64,000 nucleotides of DNA from Liolophura sinensis. Its lineage: Eukaryota > Mollusca > Polyplacophora > Chitonida > Chitonidae. Below, piece by piece: positions 1-12,335 of this stretch; within the stretch, counting starts at the first letter, position 1; each line of letters begins with the position of its first letter. Location: assembly GCF_032854445.1 (NCBI RefSeq), contig NC_088299.1, forward strand, positions 10,969,608 through 11,033,607. The letters are read 5' to 3'. The position numbers and the translations under genes are program-made. The notes beneath the pieces were generated by a model, which was not told the origin of the DNA, ran no database searches, and worked only from the letters and a program-made list of their open reading frames with translations.

Positions 1-300
1 TGAGGTTCGAAAAATCTATCCCGCGCCTGCTGCTCATGTCTGATCCACATTCAAACAACCAAAAATGTCTCCAGGATGGTTAGGGTTTAAGATTTGATGA
101 AACCGGGGTGCCTGCCATAGAATAAACCAGCAATCTTAGTCAGGTCTCTAAAAACACCTGCAGACCTAAAAAGCCGCAGATCAAACTAGCGAGAACTAAA
201 TTCGAACCTGCGACCTCATTAAGGTCAGTCGATCGGCTGCGGCCCATATGTCAACTGAGCCAACTGATATCACCAGTAATTCAACTGGTTTACACCATGT
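1..300 (-). repeat. tRNA-derived SINE remnant (family E)
   Basis: Read on the minus strand, positions about 275-185 look like a tRNA-type head: TTGGCTCAGTTGA as box A, then GGTTCGAATTTAG as box B. The body running toward position 60 resembles the copy at 3886-4085. It is diverged and has no clear end. Family letters A-E here are labels for this window only. Confidence 0.45.
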
Positions 301-2148
301 AGCCAATCGAAGTATATATCCGCCCGAGGATGACTCACAGAACGCCAATATCTGAGTATGTACTGATTCTGGGGCAAAATGAGTCATTTACAACCATTAA
401 GGTATCAGGTTCCTAATGACATTTGTGTCTCAGTGGTTCAGTGGAACAAAGCAGATGGCGTTATTTGTGCAGTACTGAAATAACAAACATTCTGAAAGCA
501 TTGCAGGTCACAAAATAGAACATTTATGCCAAAAACAGGTCAATCATGCCTGTTTGAGCCGACAGAATAATAGCAGTGTCATAGCTCACAAAAAAGAATG
601 GTAGCCATGTATTATTTTGACGAAAATGGACGAAACGACCTTAGACTTGATCTGTAACATTTCTCGTTAAAACAATGTATCGGCCACAGTTCAAAAACTG
701 CGTAAAAACTGTCAAAATTTTGTCAAAAACGGACGAAACTATCGGAACCTCAAACTTAATCTATGACCATTGCTGTAACCACGTGATAAATTACAATTCA
801 TTACGATGAATTGCTATGGAAAAAATACTGGAATACTGTTCCCTGGCGGACTGACGGACGAACAGACAAGGGTTTGTTCAGATTTATATATGCCTACTCT
901 TGTTGACCATGATGCCAATTCTATGCAGACTGGATATAACATTACCATCGATTAAAACAAACTCGAATTCGTAAAAGATTACTGCGTGTATATAACAATA
1001 ATGTACATAAGGGCATCCCAGATAATTAAAAGAAGCCTATATACATGTAGTTACATGCGGACATCTTAAATCCAACATTGTTTCATCCGATATAAAATTA
1101 CATCCCAGGTGAAATATGTTTTCAATTACTTGAAACCCCATTGGCCAAGCGCTATCACTAGGCTGAATAAGGTGACAGAAAAACATAGAACTACATCTCG
1201 CTGCTGTATATGAAGGTTATCATGACACACAAACAAGTCATATAGAGACACCGGAAGTCAGGCATTATTCAAAGGACGAGAAATATTGTCCTTAATGGCA
1301 TGAGATATGGAACTGACGACTCTACGATGGCAACTATGAAAAAAAGAACTTGCTTTTTGTTTTGTATGGTTGTCATAGAAACGAGACTGACACGTACATT
1401 TATTTTATGTCTGTTCCGACCTGAAAGAATGTCAAGAAGAATGCATTTGTAGGAGGCTAATTTTGCGGTAATGGCGGACATAAAGGAGCTACATCGCGGA
1501 ATCGGTTTATACGCTCAGTGACTGGCTAAAAACCAGTATGTATCCGGAGAGGTACAGCACATGGTTTTGTACTTTAAACAAGGATCCAAGTTCCAACAAC
1601 TGCTGTCCAGACACATGCAAACGTCTCATTTCTGACCACTGCGCATAAATATAGGTTTTAGTGCCAGATTGAGGTATCAATAGACCTATGCCGTTTAGTA
1701 GTCAGTAGTGTTTGTAATGTTTTGCTGTGAGGAACGCGAAATTTTACGTCACACTTACCAACTTGAAATGAAGGACTCTTTCACATTAGTCAGTCGTCAG
1801 TCTAAACAAAACTGTAATCAAACACGGACTTCATTTTACATGCATCAACGGATAAATAAATTTTAATCCCCAACAATTTCAGCTGCAACTGATGAACAGC
1901 TAAACACTAACTTCAAATACAGAAAACGGCTATGTGACAGCCAACCTAAGTGTATCGTCCATCATGAAGACCTACAAATACATGCCATTTACCTAGTATA
2001 TACACACATACACCGGCATGTAAGTGTAAAGCGACATGCCATAAATATGTTTCTAAAAGCTTTCGACAATTAAGAAGACAACAGGTGTCCTCTATCCGTC
2101 AATTGAATATCACGTTATCCACGTCAATATAACAATCTCAACACCTGC
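300..2148. other. gene-free stretch
   Basis: AT-rich DNA with only short, low-complexity open frames. No splice-flanked exon, protein domain or clear repeat unit was recognised. Confidence 0.5.
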
Positions 2149-2161
2149 GGTGGACGTATAT

Positions 2162-2277
2162 ATGTGTGTGTGTGTGTGTGTGAGGTATAACGAAACCATC
2201 ATAATGACGCTTATCTACTGTGATTGTATGTGTGTCTTAAATATGTGTCATAGATACTGTTCTATACATTTTATTTG

Positions 2278-2309
<32 letters not shown>

Positions 2310-2322
2310 TGTATGTATGTAT
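2162..2322. repeat. (TG)n and (GTAT)n microsatellites
   Basis: A TG run at about 2163-2182 and a perfect TATG/GTAT tetranucleotide run at about 2279-2322. The frame through them gives only VCVCV and MYVCMYV, so it is not a gene. Confidence 0.9.
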
Positions 2323-2525
2323 GCTTAGGGTTTAACGTCGAACTTAACAATTTTTCAGTCACATGACGACGAGGAGTCATTAGATGTGTTTACATAAACT
2401 GCGTCTTTTTGTGACAGGTCGGGTCGCTGAAGTATCATGACGAAGACACCAGACAATACCATTCACATTATACTGACACCGGGCCAACCAGTTATGTTTA
2501 CTTGCTCTAACCTTTCAGGTGCTGG
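2322..2525 (-). repeat. SINE family D copy, 3' part
   Basis: The minus strand carries the family D body (CTTCGTCATGATACTTCAGC-type sequence) and the tail ACTGAAAAATTGTTAAG followed by a TTAAACCC-type end. It matches the copies at 28797-29375 and 34870-35345. The tRNA-like head is missing. Confidence 0.6.
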
Positions 2526-2806
2526 GGATGGGGGAGGGATTATTAATTTATAATGGCGCTTCCCCATCCAAGTTGAATGATGCACGCCAATCACGGAACG
2601 CTGAATAAATTATTTTCCCAAGAGAACTAAGCCTTTACACGATGGTATAAGGATACATGCGTGGACAGTAAAGAGGGGGAATGTTAACACATTGAGTCCA
2701 CAGAAAATGCTAGGCTTTGACCCTTGACAAATTACGCATGTTCAAACAACGATAGATAACATTTCAAGACATGCTTGGGTACACCGTTAAGTACACATTT
2801 TAGGTG

Positions 2807-3076
2807 TTAGAATCTGTAGCAGCGAGTGAGAAAATTGGCAACAGCCTGAAAAACTTTGTTGTGATTTCTCACCGGTTTTAAAACCGTGTCTTCTGACGGG
2901 TTCCTATCACCCACACGAGTTAATTCTACGTAAAATACGCGCCTGGCGTCAATATGACGTCTACAACGAAAAAGAACATGCGCAACAGTATCTTCTACAA
3001 AACATTCCTCACAATGACCCGTGTCATGGAGATTGATTTTATGCAAATAGCTGTTTGTTTTAATGTGACCAGACAA
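2807..3076 (-). pseudogene. LINE (non-LTR retrotransposon) ORF2 C-terminal fragment
   Basis: An 89-residue frame resembles the extreme C-terminus of non-LTR retrotransposon polyproteins. It has GHIKTNSYLHKI, then a Cys/His cluster HCEECFVEDTVAHVLFRC matching the usual pattern of a C-x2-C pair followed by DT-x-x-H-x-LF-x-C. No endonuclease or reverse-transcriptase domain is visible upstream, so this is a 5'-truncated, dead insertion. The clade (Jockey-like or other) cannot be told from so short a piece. Confidence 0.6.
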
Positions 3077-5810
3077 GAGTCTAAATACTAGTATTTCGTC
3101 ACAGCGACGTTTCAGGTGCTGGACGCCAAGCGAGCAGTTTATATATAGTTACGGAAGGAGGTCACGTGGCCTCGTAAGAATTCCAGATTGACTACGGCAT
3201 ACAAGTGCACCCCCTGAAACTAGCTTTTTCGTCTTATATTGCGCAAGATGAATCCACCGAGAAAGGCATTGGTATTCATGTACATTGGATCGTCAGATTA
3301 TATATGTCGTCCTTCGCATCAAAACTATATAAGGATACAGGCAATGTACATCAATACGTTTCCCCGTGGATTCATCTTGTTTCCATATAAAACAAACCAA
3401 CCCAGCTTCAGACGGTGCATTTGCATACCTTAATGGCTTCTTTTACCAGGTAAATTTAAAAGCTAGGAACTTGCAACCATCAAAAACGTGGGAAAGATGT
3501 GAGCAGATTGGACGGGGAAAAGGCTCAAGTTTCCAGCAGAATGGACAACCACATTACGTATGTGTTGCATTAACGTGTTACAGATGTATATGTAACAGCT
3601 TGTTTGGGACAAATATTTTCTCTGGGACTATTCTTGAGGATCTAAACATTGCCTTACATAAAACATGGCATGATTTTGGTAACACCTGACCGTCCACCTT
3701 TATAGCATCATCAATGATGCTTGTATGAAGTAGAACATGCACACCTAGAAAAACACAAAACAACAAATGTATTAACCCCACCCACCTAACCCCTCCCCTC
3801 CATCGTCCTTGGCACGGTGCTTATTTATACACATTTTTATTAGGTCATACTCAGTGATGACATGATGTACTTGTCACGACACTGCTGCAGGTTTGCGTGT
3901 GGGGAAAACCCTAAATAACCAGAAGAATTCCAACGTCATGGCCCAAGTACCTGTCTATCAACACTCCTGACATACAGCCAGCGAGAGCTGGATTCGAACG
4001 CACGACCTCTTTAATGACGGAACTGCATGATATCTGCAGCAACTATACGACCTTATAGCCGAATGAGTCAACCAGCCAACGACACACCCAAACCATGTAC
4101 ATGAAACAAATTCACTTATTTTCAAAAACTTTTAAAATGTCAAAATTCTACGAATGGTTCTTTGCACCATATAAATAGCTGCATTTGTGAGAACCTGACC
4201 CACTCTGAACATAATAAATGGATTCTAACTGATATCATGAAAAGTTTCTATAAATTATAAACCACTATAAACACAACTTGTAATGTTGGAAAACCTCTGG
4301 AAAACCTCTGCAGTTAAATATAAAGACAAAAAAGGTGAGGTGGCGCCAGAGTACCCTGTCAGGGACAGTATTTTAAAGAGTGTGAAAATCTAAATAAAAG
4401 ATTCGTATGATTTTCAGCAAACTATCTGGCGATTTTTTATTATGAGCTTTATTTCGTTTTAGAAATCCTTTCTAAAATTAACCTTGGACGGCACCAAGAT
4501 CGTGATCAGGTTCGGCCAAAATTAATAGTTTTTCTCTTAGCCTATGATCCAACTTCCTAAATGATCTCAGAAACAATTGTTTTTTGGCGTTTTTTTGTAG
4601 TTTTTTTTTGTTTTCGAAATTCGGTACATAATTTTTCCCTTCCAAATTAGGTAAGTCATTTTTTCTATTTTTCTATTTTTTTTTTTTTTTTTTCATCGAA
4701 ATCCGGAAAATACTTTTTAATATATTTTTCTGTTCATCGCATTCCGGTAACTGCTTGTTTATATCATGATCTTTAATATGCAGAGTTGACAACCTGACGG
4801 ATCTAACAGGCGGCAACAAAAACTCCGGACAAGTCTAAATTGTGATAGTTCATATCAAATGTAGAAGATAGGCAGTCATAGGGAGAGAGGGCCTACATGT
4901 ATGTGTGTTGGTAATTGGGATAAAATCATTAGGCCCACATTATCTGCGCTGTAGTCCACGTATATTAATCACACATTCTACCCCGCTATTAGATGCGGGC
5001 GGTGTGCGAATATACATATTACACAGAGATGACCTTTCAAACAACATCGAGTGTGTCACGCAACACACCGACCGTTACATTTGTCTCCCCAAATCATATC
5101 ATTTCATGCTGTTTATTTCCACAAATAAAAGAATTTGAGTTTGTTAGATTCGTTTTTATGGTTTATTAGTATATAAAGACGAACAACAGAATTTTCCTAC
5201 AGAGATAAAAGTGTTAATTATTGCGCACAGTTATAGATATCGCTTTTGTTTTTACATTTTTGATGTTTCACACCAAGAACCTATGTGGGAAGGTTTTCTG
5301 ACGTTCCAATCTGAGATCAGTGGTATGACGTCATAATACATGTGCAGCGATGGCATTGCATGGTGAGAGGCTCATGGGTCAAATACTATGCAGCGATAGC
5401 ACGCTAATCCCTCTACCACGTAGGTCCCAATTAAATTACATTAAAATTTATCACAGTCAGCAAATATGTACACCTGACATATAATCATTCAGGGGAAGCA
5501 AATCTTGGCTGTTTCACATGGGTATTGGTTGAATGGTCACAAAGCAAAGATCACAAATGTAATTATTGGTCCCGGTATTTGATTTGCTCGATTTGCCCCG
5601 TGTATATGGGTCAGCGGGCCTACGTTGTCCAGGCTGAAATGGACGTCCACGTACATAAGGTTATGTAGGGCTGGCTTACCGAACATAGCGCTCTCCATAT
5701 AGTGCTTATTAAAACACGTGGCTATGTTTACACTTGTCATGTATACGTTTAGACCGATATATACGTTGGGTGCCAAATATACAGCAGTTAAAACCAATTA
5801 CTTTATGCCT
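3077..5810. other. gene-free stretch; intron or flank of the SLC12-like gene
   Basis: If the exon at 5816-6113 (minus) is real, this sequence is in its first intron. It contains a family E SINE at 3886-4085 and a T-rich tract near 4670-4693. No second SLC12 exon was found here. Confidence 0.45.
3886..4085 (-). repeat. tRNA-derived SINE (family E)
   Basis: On the minus strand there is a box A-like GTTGACTCATTCGG near 4075, then box B GTTCGAATCC near 3992, then a body with TGGCTGTATGTCAGGAG and GGTTTTCCCCACACGC. The same head type occurs near 11795-11825 and 21020-21075 in partial form. Confidence 0.5.
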
Positions 5811-5815
5811 CTTAC

Positions 5816-6113
5816 CTGTTCTTAAGAATAAGGTGGTGCTAAACTGCGCCAGGGCCACTGGTCCGAACACCCCACCCAAGGTCTCCAGGGTGCGTCGAGA
5901 CTGCTTGCTGTCATCTGTTTTGGGTGCTGTAAAATCACCGCTAAGGCTACGAATCTGATTATAGACGAGTTTGCTGGACGGCATTAGCGGTGTGTCTTCG
6001 AACACACGCACACGCTTGCGGGGCCTGCCATTCGAGGCCTGCCCATTCAAACTGCTGCTACTGCCGTTTTGGCTTAGCGCATCGCTATCTGTCAGTCTGA
6101 TGCCGTCATCCAT
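5816..6113 (-). CDS. SLC12-like cation-chloride cotransporter, first coding exon
   Basis: The frame opens at ATG 6113-6111 and runs 99 codons to a consensus donor, ACAG|GTAAGA, with the last exon base at 5816 (phase 1). The N-terminus is a charged, Ser/Asn-rich cytosolic tail (residues 1 to about 70, with a basic GRPRKRVRV stretch). It ends with TLETLGGVFGPVALAQFST and LFLRTG, which matches the start of transmembrane segment 1 in SLC12 transporters, where GVF.P...FS..LFLR.G is typical. The fit looks closest to SLC12A9 (CIP1-type), which has a short N-terminus and no established transport substrate. The remaining exons would lie below position 5816 and were not found, so intron 1 exceeds 5.8 kb and leaves the window. 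The subfamily is inferred from one exon. Confidence 0.6.
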
Positions 6114-7497
6114 TGCTGGGATATAATGTCTATATATATGGTTAATTTATAATAGTACACGCTCAAAAGACGCGCACAAACACATATCTTGTATACGCTG
6201 GATCAAGGAGACGATGTGTAGCCTAATATCCGCGATGCCGACTGAGCCACCACGGTGTGAAACCTACATGCATAGATCCCTACACGAACAGCTGACAGAC
6301 ATGCTTCGTCTACGGGTTAAAAATAGCCATAAGCCGGGGAGCAGTCAGTAACTTGGAACCGTGCAGTCACAGTATGAAAAAGGCAAACAACAAAACATTA
6401 TCTCCCCAGTGAAACATGTGCCAATGTTTTTCATTTACAAAAGTAAATGTTTTTGAATGGTTTCTGGAACAACAATACATGGGCGTAACCATGGGTGTGT
6501 TCTATTCTCAAATTATCATACATTACACTGGTTTGTTGTCACATGTATTGTTCGTGTCTTCTATGTAAAAATAAAATACTCACAAGCTTAAGTTTGACGT
6601 ACATGCACTGCACTCCAACACCCCGCCACTGTAGGGTGCCTGTTTTTCTTTAATATAGACTGCGTAACAATCGTTGTACCGTTTGACTTTCACAATGGGC
6701 GACTCGTGGACAAGCTACACCAAATGACAGAAGAACGCAGCGTTTTCTTCGGTGACGTTGTATTGCGTGTGTACTTCCTATATGTTTTATGAACACACGT
6801 ACACCGATAACTGTGATGTAATAAGGGAAAAAACAAACGAGTTCACATCTTTGCACCTTCTTGAAAAGGCGGGAATTAGTTTTACGAGTTTCCCATTACG
6901 TACAGTTACATAATATCGTCATTTCCTTTCGTAACATACCTCCACCTGTATCAAGTGAATATGTACATTTGTAAAAACAGAAAACTTATGCTGTATTGAA
7001 TACTTGTATTTATACGTGTTGTCGGCAGCAAGAAATATCTACCGGTATTTACCAGTATTAAATGTTGGCTTATATGTAACAACGCGTTTGAAAAAGTTCC
7101 ATCTTATCCAAAAATCTGATTTCGCATAAAAAATTCTTTATAACGGCTTTCAATCCCAATTAAAAACAAATACATGCAAATAAATAAATACATCAATAAT
7201 TATCTTAATATTGTATGGTAAGATGTATATGTACTAAACTCTTTGGATTATTGTAAAGAGTGCCATTTGGATTGGTTTTATTCATTATATAATACACGCT
7301 TATAGGTAGTTGCTACATATGCAGTATCGGGTATCTGTGTTCATTGGTTATTTAATTATGAACCGCTCATAACCTGGAAAGGAGCACAATGTTAGGGCGG
7401 AACAATGGGATTGTGTGTAGGATTAACACTAGTCTTTTATATGGTTTTTGACAATCCGGAAGAGTTTTCCGTATAGACCTACATGTTTGTACGTAAA
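6114..7497. promoter_or_regulatory. upstream flank of the SLC12-like gene
   Basis: About 1.4 kb upstream of the minus-strand start codon. It should hold that gene's promoter and 5' UTR, but no TATA box or initiator could be picked out with confidence. The far part is AT-rich and lacks recognisable exons or repeat units. Confidence 0.25.
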
Positions 7498-7740
7498 TGC
7501 TTGGGGTTTTACAATTTACTATGTAAAAAGTTATAGGCCTATGACAACGAGTGATGATTACAGGTTTGTGTACATGTGCTGTGTCTTCCTGTGGCAGGGC
7601 GAGTCCATGGTGCTGCCCTAATTGAAATACATATACGTGTACACCTATATGTATCATCGATCCTGCTGATCCTGTTTCCTTGCTCTAACCTCTCTTGCTG
7701 AGAACAGTGAGGCACAAAGAAGTACCATTTGTAAAGCCTA
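7498..7740 (-). repeat. SINE family D copy
   Basis: The minus strand shows the family D body (TTAGAGCAAGGAAACAGGAT, ACACAGCACATGTACACAAA) and the diverged AACCCCAAGCA tail. It is interrupted by a short AT-rich stretch near 7620-7660. Confidence 0.55.
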
Positions 7741-7944
7741 TGATATGACCCGACCCGGGTTAGATCTCATGTCTCCAGATTTCGGGGCGGACTCTTTAAC
7801 CATTAAGCCACCGAAACGGTTAATAGGCCTAATAGTTGTTAGAGAGAAATACTGCGGTCACCTGTTTGACACGCTGTCAAACTGCTTGGGTCATCTGTCA
7901 TAAAGAATTATACATTTCTATGGTGCCATGATGTCATATTTCAC

Positions 7945-8450
7945 TTCGTACCAATGGGGTCGCTGTGAGTTCAAGTCCAGCTCATGCTTGTTTCGCCTTT
8001 GGTCGTATATGTGGGAAGGTCTGCCATCAACCTGCTTCGTACGGTTCCGCCATGCAGGCTTTGCCCGCTTCTTCTCATCATAATGGCTTCGGGGACGGTA
8101 GAGCCAGGGTCAATCCTGGGCGGATCACACCTAAGACCTTAAAAAGAGGAAGATGTAACTTTCTCGCTTGCCGTTCAGCATGAAGGGAATTGTGCAACGA
8201 GTGGTTGACCCGTAGTATAATGGCTCAGGCGTGTCGGCTTACTTGCCTTCGGTAAGTCGTCTCATTGAAGCAGCACTAGATAAAAGAGCGGTGGAAATCC
8301 GTCCTGCAACATGGAGGCACACTACATACACTCCGTCTTCATGTCACTGAAAAAATGTTCAGAACGACGTTAAATCACAAGCACTCACTCTCACCATGAT
8401 GCCGGCCGCCGTCGTGTAAGTGAAATATTCGGGAGCATGTCGAGCTGAAA
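7945..8450 (+). repeat. SINE family A copy interrupted by a family C SINE
   Basis: Family A pieces lie at 7945-8085 (GGTCGCTGTGAGTTCAAGTC onward, missing box A) and 8402-8450 (GCCGGCCGCCGTCGTGTAAG, the family tail). Between them, 8086-8389 is a complete-looking family C element with CTTGCCTTCGGTAAGTCGTC and the tail GTTAAATCACAAGCACTCAC. The junctions carry near-identical 12-mers, CTCATCATAATG (8074-8085) and CTCACCATGATG (8390-8401), read as a decayed target-site duplication. Confidence 0.75.
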
Positions 8451-8456
8451 AGCGCT

Positions 8457-8800
8457 AAGGGAGATAACCCAGTGAAATCGGCAGTTTTTCGGACGACGTC
8501 ACAAGGGGTAAGGCTCGTTGCGTGGTGACGTCGTCGGTGCAGCCTCGCTTTGGACTCAAGGTCAGGGCTTCTTACACTTCACGTGTCATTGTGACGTCAC
8601 AGATTTGGCGTCATCTTCAGAGGACGTTTTTCTTGGATCCAGAAGAAGTTTCCTGTTCTCCTGAGATTTAGGCCGTCGTTTTCCTTTTTTTTCAGCCTAT
8701 GCGCACACATAGGGAATTTGATATCTTGTCTTTGAGTGTCAAACTCGCCTCAGCTCAACTTTAATCCGACAAACCAGCGTCACAGCCTGTCAGGCCAAAG
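8457..8800 (+). promoter_or_regulatory. candidate promoter and non-coding first exon
   Basis: Within about 105 bp there are three CRE-like motifs: GACGTCA at 8495-8501, TGACGTCG at 8526-8533 and the palindromic TGACGTCA at 8592-8599. The stretch starts with AAGGGAGATAACC (8457-8469), the reverse complement of a motif found near REV7. At 8800 it ends in a near-perfect donor, AAAG|GTAAGATT. A 5' UTR exon spliced to the coding exon at 10687 is a reasonable reading, but there is no transcript evidence. Confidence 0.35.
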
Positions 8801-9129
8801 GTAAGATTAAGCCATCAGAATTACATGGATTCTACTGGCTCATAAGGATGAGTGATAGGCATTTAGCATTTTAGAGCAACCACATTTAATTTATTATTGA
8901 TTTATTTTTTAGGATTACGACTTTCTATGCTGGCTTATGTTTATGTCAATTGATTAACACTCAAGTTTAGCAAAAAACAAAACAGTAATCCTCGTGTTAA
9001 TTGTTTCTAGGGACAGTAAATGTTACAAGGCACAACCTACAAAGTGTTATCAAAAAGCTATGTAATCATAACCTCTAAGAAATTTGTATACACATGACAT
9101 ACGTGTCCCATAAGTATGGTGTAAAGTAA

Positions 9130-9745
9130 CGTATGTAGACTATGCAGCTGTTCCATGTACATGTATATATAAACGTAATGTTTACACACACACACATGTA
9201 AATAAGTTACGTGTACAGATCATGTAACTGTCCCATATACATGTATATACACGTAATGTTTACACACACACATATAAATAAGTTACGTGTACAGATCATC
9301 TAAGTCTTCCATATACATGTATATACACGTAATGTTTACACACACACATATAAATAAGTTACGTGTACAGATCATCTAACTCTTCCATATACATGTATAT
9401 ACACGTAATGTTTACACACACACATATAAATAAGTTACGTGAACAGATCATCTAACTCTTCCATATACATGTATATACACGTAATGTTTACACAAACACA
9501 TATAAATAAGTTACATGTACAGATCATCTAACTCTTCCATATACATGTATATACACGTAATGTTTACACAAACACATCTAAATTAGTTACGTGTACAGAT
9601 CATGTAACTCTTCCATACACATGTATATATATATACGTAATGTTTACACAAGCACGTAAATAAGTAGCGTGTACAGACAAAGTAACTGTACCATATACAT
9701 GTACATATACACTTAATGTTTACGCACACATGTAAATGTGTAACG
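9130..9745. repeat. 76-bp tandem repeat, about 8 copies
   Basis: The unit has TTACGTGTACAGATCAT, then CTTCCATATACATGTATATA, then CACGTAATGTTTACACACA, repeating about every 75-77 bp. The four central copies are almost identical and the outer ones diverge. The sequence is rich in ACGT and TACATGTA palindromes. It lies between the candidate 5' exon and the first coding exon of the unknown gene, probably in its intron. Confidence 0.85.
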
Positions 9746-10128
9746 TCTATAGATAATGAAACACCCATATTCATGTGTAGGCCTGTATTTCGTTTGTGTC
9801 GTTGGGTGACTTCCCAGTCCAGTATACACCATACATTTGAGATCACGGATACATGTATAGTTCTCTGTCATTTAGATGTCACTCTATCGTACATTATGCT
9901 GATAATGAGGTACGTTATACATGTATATAGGCCTATATATACGCGTAATCCTACCAGGATGCAACCATGAAGATTTATTTGCTTTATTATAACTAAAAGC
10001 GCCAATGTTAAACATTTCTTAAGTGTTGAAATGATTCATGTTGAAAACGATTCATGAAATGATTCATCAATGTTTTAAAAAGTTAGAACCGACTAATCAT
10101 TGTTTTCAAGTTGTAAATTAATGTTAGA

Positions 10129-10475
10129 ATGCCAGTTTTATATAAGAGTTCTCTAGTCGATAGGACACACGAGCAGGGGGTTCAAACGCAACCTTGGACA
10201 TCGGAATTTGAACATTCCCTCGCTCTCACTCCTTATGGGGCCTTGCCAAGTGGTCATTCGCGCAGTCTAGCGTTTGTTGGAGGCCATTTGTCTTCCGGCA
10301 TTATAATGCGTATATTTGTGTGTCATATATATGATGGAAAGTTTGTCAGTAGCTTGCCAAAAGCTCGATGGGTTTTTTTCCAAGCACTCTGGTTCCCTCC
10401 ATCCGATAAACCGCCATTGTATAAGTCAAACATTCTTAAATATGGCATTAAGCAGCAATCAAATAACTAAATAAG
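10129..10475 (+). repeat. tRNA-derived SINE (family B)
   Basis: The head CTCTAGTCGATAGGACACAC and box B-like GGTTCAAACGCAACC are followed by a body containing GGAAAGTTTGTCAGTAGCTT and GGTTCCCTCCAT, then a tail ATTCTTAAATATGGCATTAA plus AATCAAATAA. The same body occurs at 19850-20000 and 28510-28795. The 113-codon frame across it is a repeat artefact. Confidence 0.6.
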
Positions 10476-10686
10476 TAGCATTTGTAATGCCGAACGCAAC
10501 ACCCAGAAGTGTTTATTTGACGTAAGACAATGTTAGATCAAACTGTTTTATGAGCATATTAGTGTAAAATTTGTTAATCTAACATTCTAAATGTTTCCCT
10601 TCTCTGTCACGTTGGATTTAACATTATTAAAGTAATTATTTATAACATTACAGTTTTAAGAAAGTGATATTTGATTACACACGCAG

Positions 10687-10933
10687 TCCGCTTTGGCCAG
10701 GCTGTCACAACCAGGGCCAATCAAGATGCCCTCTAAATATGACTTGACGATAGAGGGGAAGGCTGCCACCATCATTGCGAGTAACTCGTCTTCGGAACAT
10801 TCCGCTAGCTCGGGCGAGTCTCCCAGCGCCGAGCCTACCCCCATGGTGCCGAAACTGCCCATGGTGCGAGGAGGTCGTCCCCGACCCAGGGCAAGGAAGA
10901 ACATTGTTTACAGCTCCGCCGTGACGGCTTCAG
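10687..10933 (+). CDS. unrecognised proline/serine-rich protein, first coding exon
   Basis: The exon is bounded by an acceptor (ACACGCAG, AG at 10685-10686) and a donor (TTCAG|GTAACT, GT at 10934). The frame is open throughout. The first ATG is at 10726 with A at -3, giving 69 codons plus one base (phase 1). The peptide has MPSKYDLTIEGKAATIIA, a Ser/Glu-rich stretch, a Pro-rich PTPMVPKLPMVRG and a basic RGGRPRPRARK that resembles an AT-hook core, though one such motif in a low-complexity protein is weak evidence. GC content and codon use stand out from the AT-rich surroundings. If translation starts further upstream, the exon adds SALARLSQPGPIK. No family was recognised. Confidence 0.6.
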
Positions 10934-11251
10934 GTAACTCAAACAAGCTCTTCTGTTAACTCGATGCCCTTACTTCTCAGCATCAGTGCAAAAAAAGAAA
11001 AAAAGAAAAATCTAATTGAGCAAATTATTAAATCACATGGATGAAGTGCATCTTACATATTTTTACCTGTGTATAGAAAGATTAAAATATTTTGTTGTTA
11101 GTCTATAGGCCCTAGATCGTATTGCGATGGGTGGATCAGCGGTTGACGGTGGGTTAGGGTTTGTCCTTGAGGGAATGTCCTCTGCTCTTTTTTAAGCTAA
11201 AGCATTAAGGCGGATTTCGCAAAGCAATATTTAACTTAAATCAGAGTTTGA

Positions 11252-11545
11252 CTGAGTGAGGGAGTGAGTGCATATAACGACGAAGGAATCCTTAGAGTGC
11301 TTGTAGTGTGCCTCCTTGTTGCAAGACGGATTTCCACCGCTCGTTTATCTAGTGCTGCTTCACTGAGACGCCTTACCGAAGGCAAGTAAGCCGACCCGCC
11401 CGAGAAATAATATGGTGATACGAGTCAACCAGTCGCTGCACTATCCCCTTCATGCTGAACGTCAAGCGAGGAAGTTACAACTTCCTCTTTTAAGGTCTTA
11501 AGTGTGACTCGGCGTAGGATTGATCCTGGGTCTACCGCTTTCAAA
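11252..11545 (-). repeat. SINE family C, complete-looking, minus strand
   Basis: The minus strand reads from a TCAATCCTACGCCGAGTC head, through TTCAGCATGAAGGGGATAGT, CTTGCCTTCGGTAAGGCGTC and GCAGCACTAGATAAACGAGC, to a CACTCCCTCACTCAGT tail. It lies in the intron between the two exons of the unknown gene. Confidence 0.75.
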
Positions 11546-12149
11546 GTTTAAAATACAATCTTTAGCCTTTTTTTTGGGGGGGGGGGGCTTTTTTTTACAA
11601 GTTTAAATTTTGTCCACCTCATCAATGTTATATTAAGACAAATTTCAACTCCCAGTACGAAAAAGTAAGCATCGTTACAAAGAGTTCTAAAATTTTGACT
11701 TAAGTCAGAAACGGCTTTATGGAATTGGCCTCTGTTTTACACACATCCGGTCGGCTTAAATTTATATATACCAATGACATCCCATGTTCGAATCCAGCCC
11801 TCGCTAATTCTGCTGTGACTTTGACGAAGATTGTATGGTATTTGGGAAATTCTGTAGTATATATGGAATCAAAGAGATAAATAAGTATTGAGGTTTCTTC
11901 ATAGCGGGGCAGCACAGACAGTTGGCCCAACGCTAGTAATCATACTCAATGAGACTCAATGTGTACGAAATCAGCTTTCGCTGAATGAGCTGAAATTTCA
12001 CGTCAGAATGATATCAATCATCTGCTGTCTTACGCTGGCTTCTCATGGATTCCGACTGCAATGCCTTTTCGCCTCCATCAATGAAACAAATATAGATATA
12101 TAAATACATTTATCTATAAAATTCTTAAACCAATCAGTCAAGTCCAGCT

Positions 12150-12335
12150 AGCGCTCACCTCCTCTCCGGGCGTAAGTGGAAGGGTTTTCCAGCAACTTGC
12201 GGATGATTGCGGGTTTCCTCCGAGCTCTGCCGGTTTTACTCCCACCATAATGCTGGGCGCCGTCGTATAAGTGAAATATTCTTGAGTACGTAGTAAAACA
12301 CCAGTCAAATAAATAAATAAATAAATAAAGCAGCC
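12150..12335 (+). repeat. SINE family A, 5'-truncated
   Basis: It begins in the middle of the element at CCTCTCCGGGCGTAAGTGGA and ends with CTTGAGTACGTAGTAAAACA and an (AATA)n tail at about 12304-12327. The tRNA-like head is missing. Confidence 0.75.

Noticed and set aside
5960-6030. AT-hook DNA-binding motif (GRPRKRVRV) in the SLC12-like exon
   Set aside because: A single basic patch in a cytosolic tail directly before a transmembrane segment; a transporter explains the exon better.
9583-9970. Cys/Tyr-rich small protein
   Set aside because: The frame follows the 76-bp ACGT/TACATGTA repeat and its flank; composition artefact.
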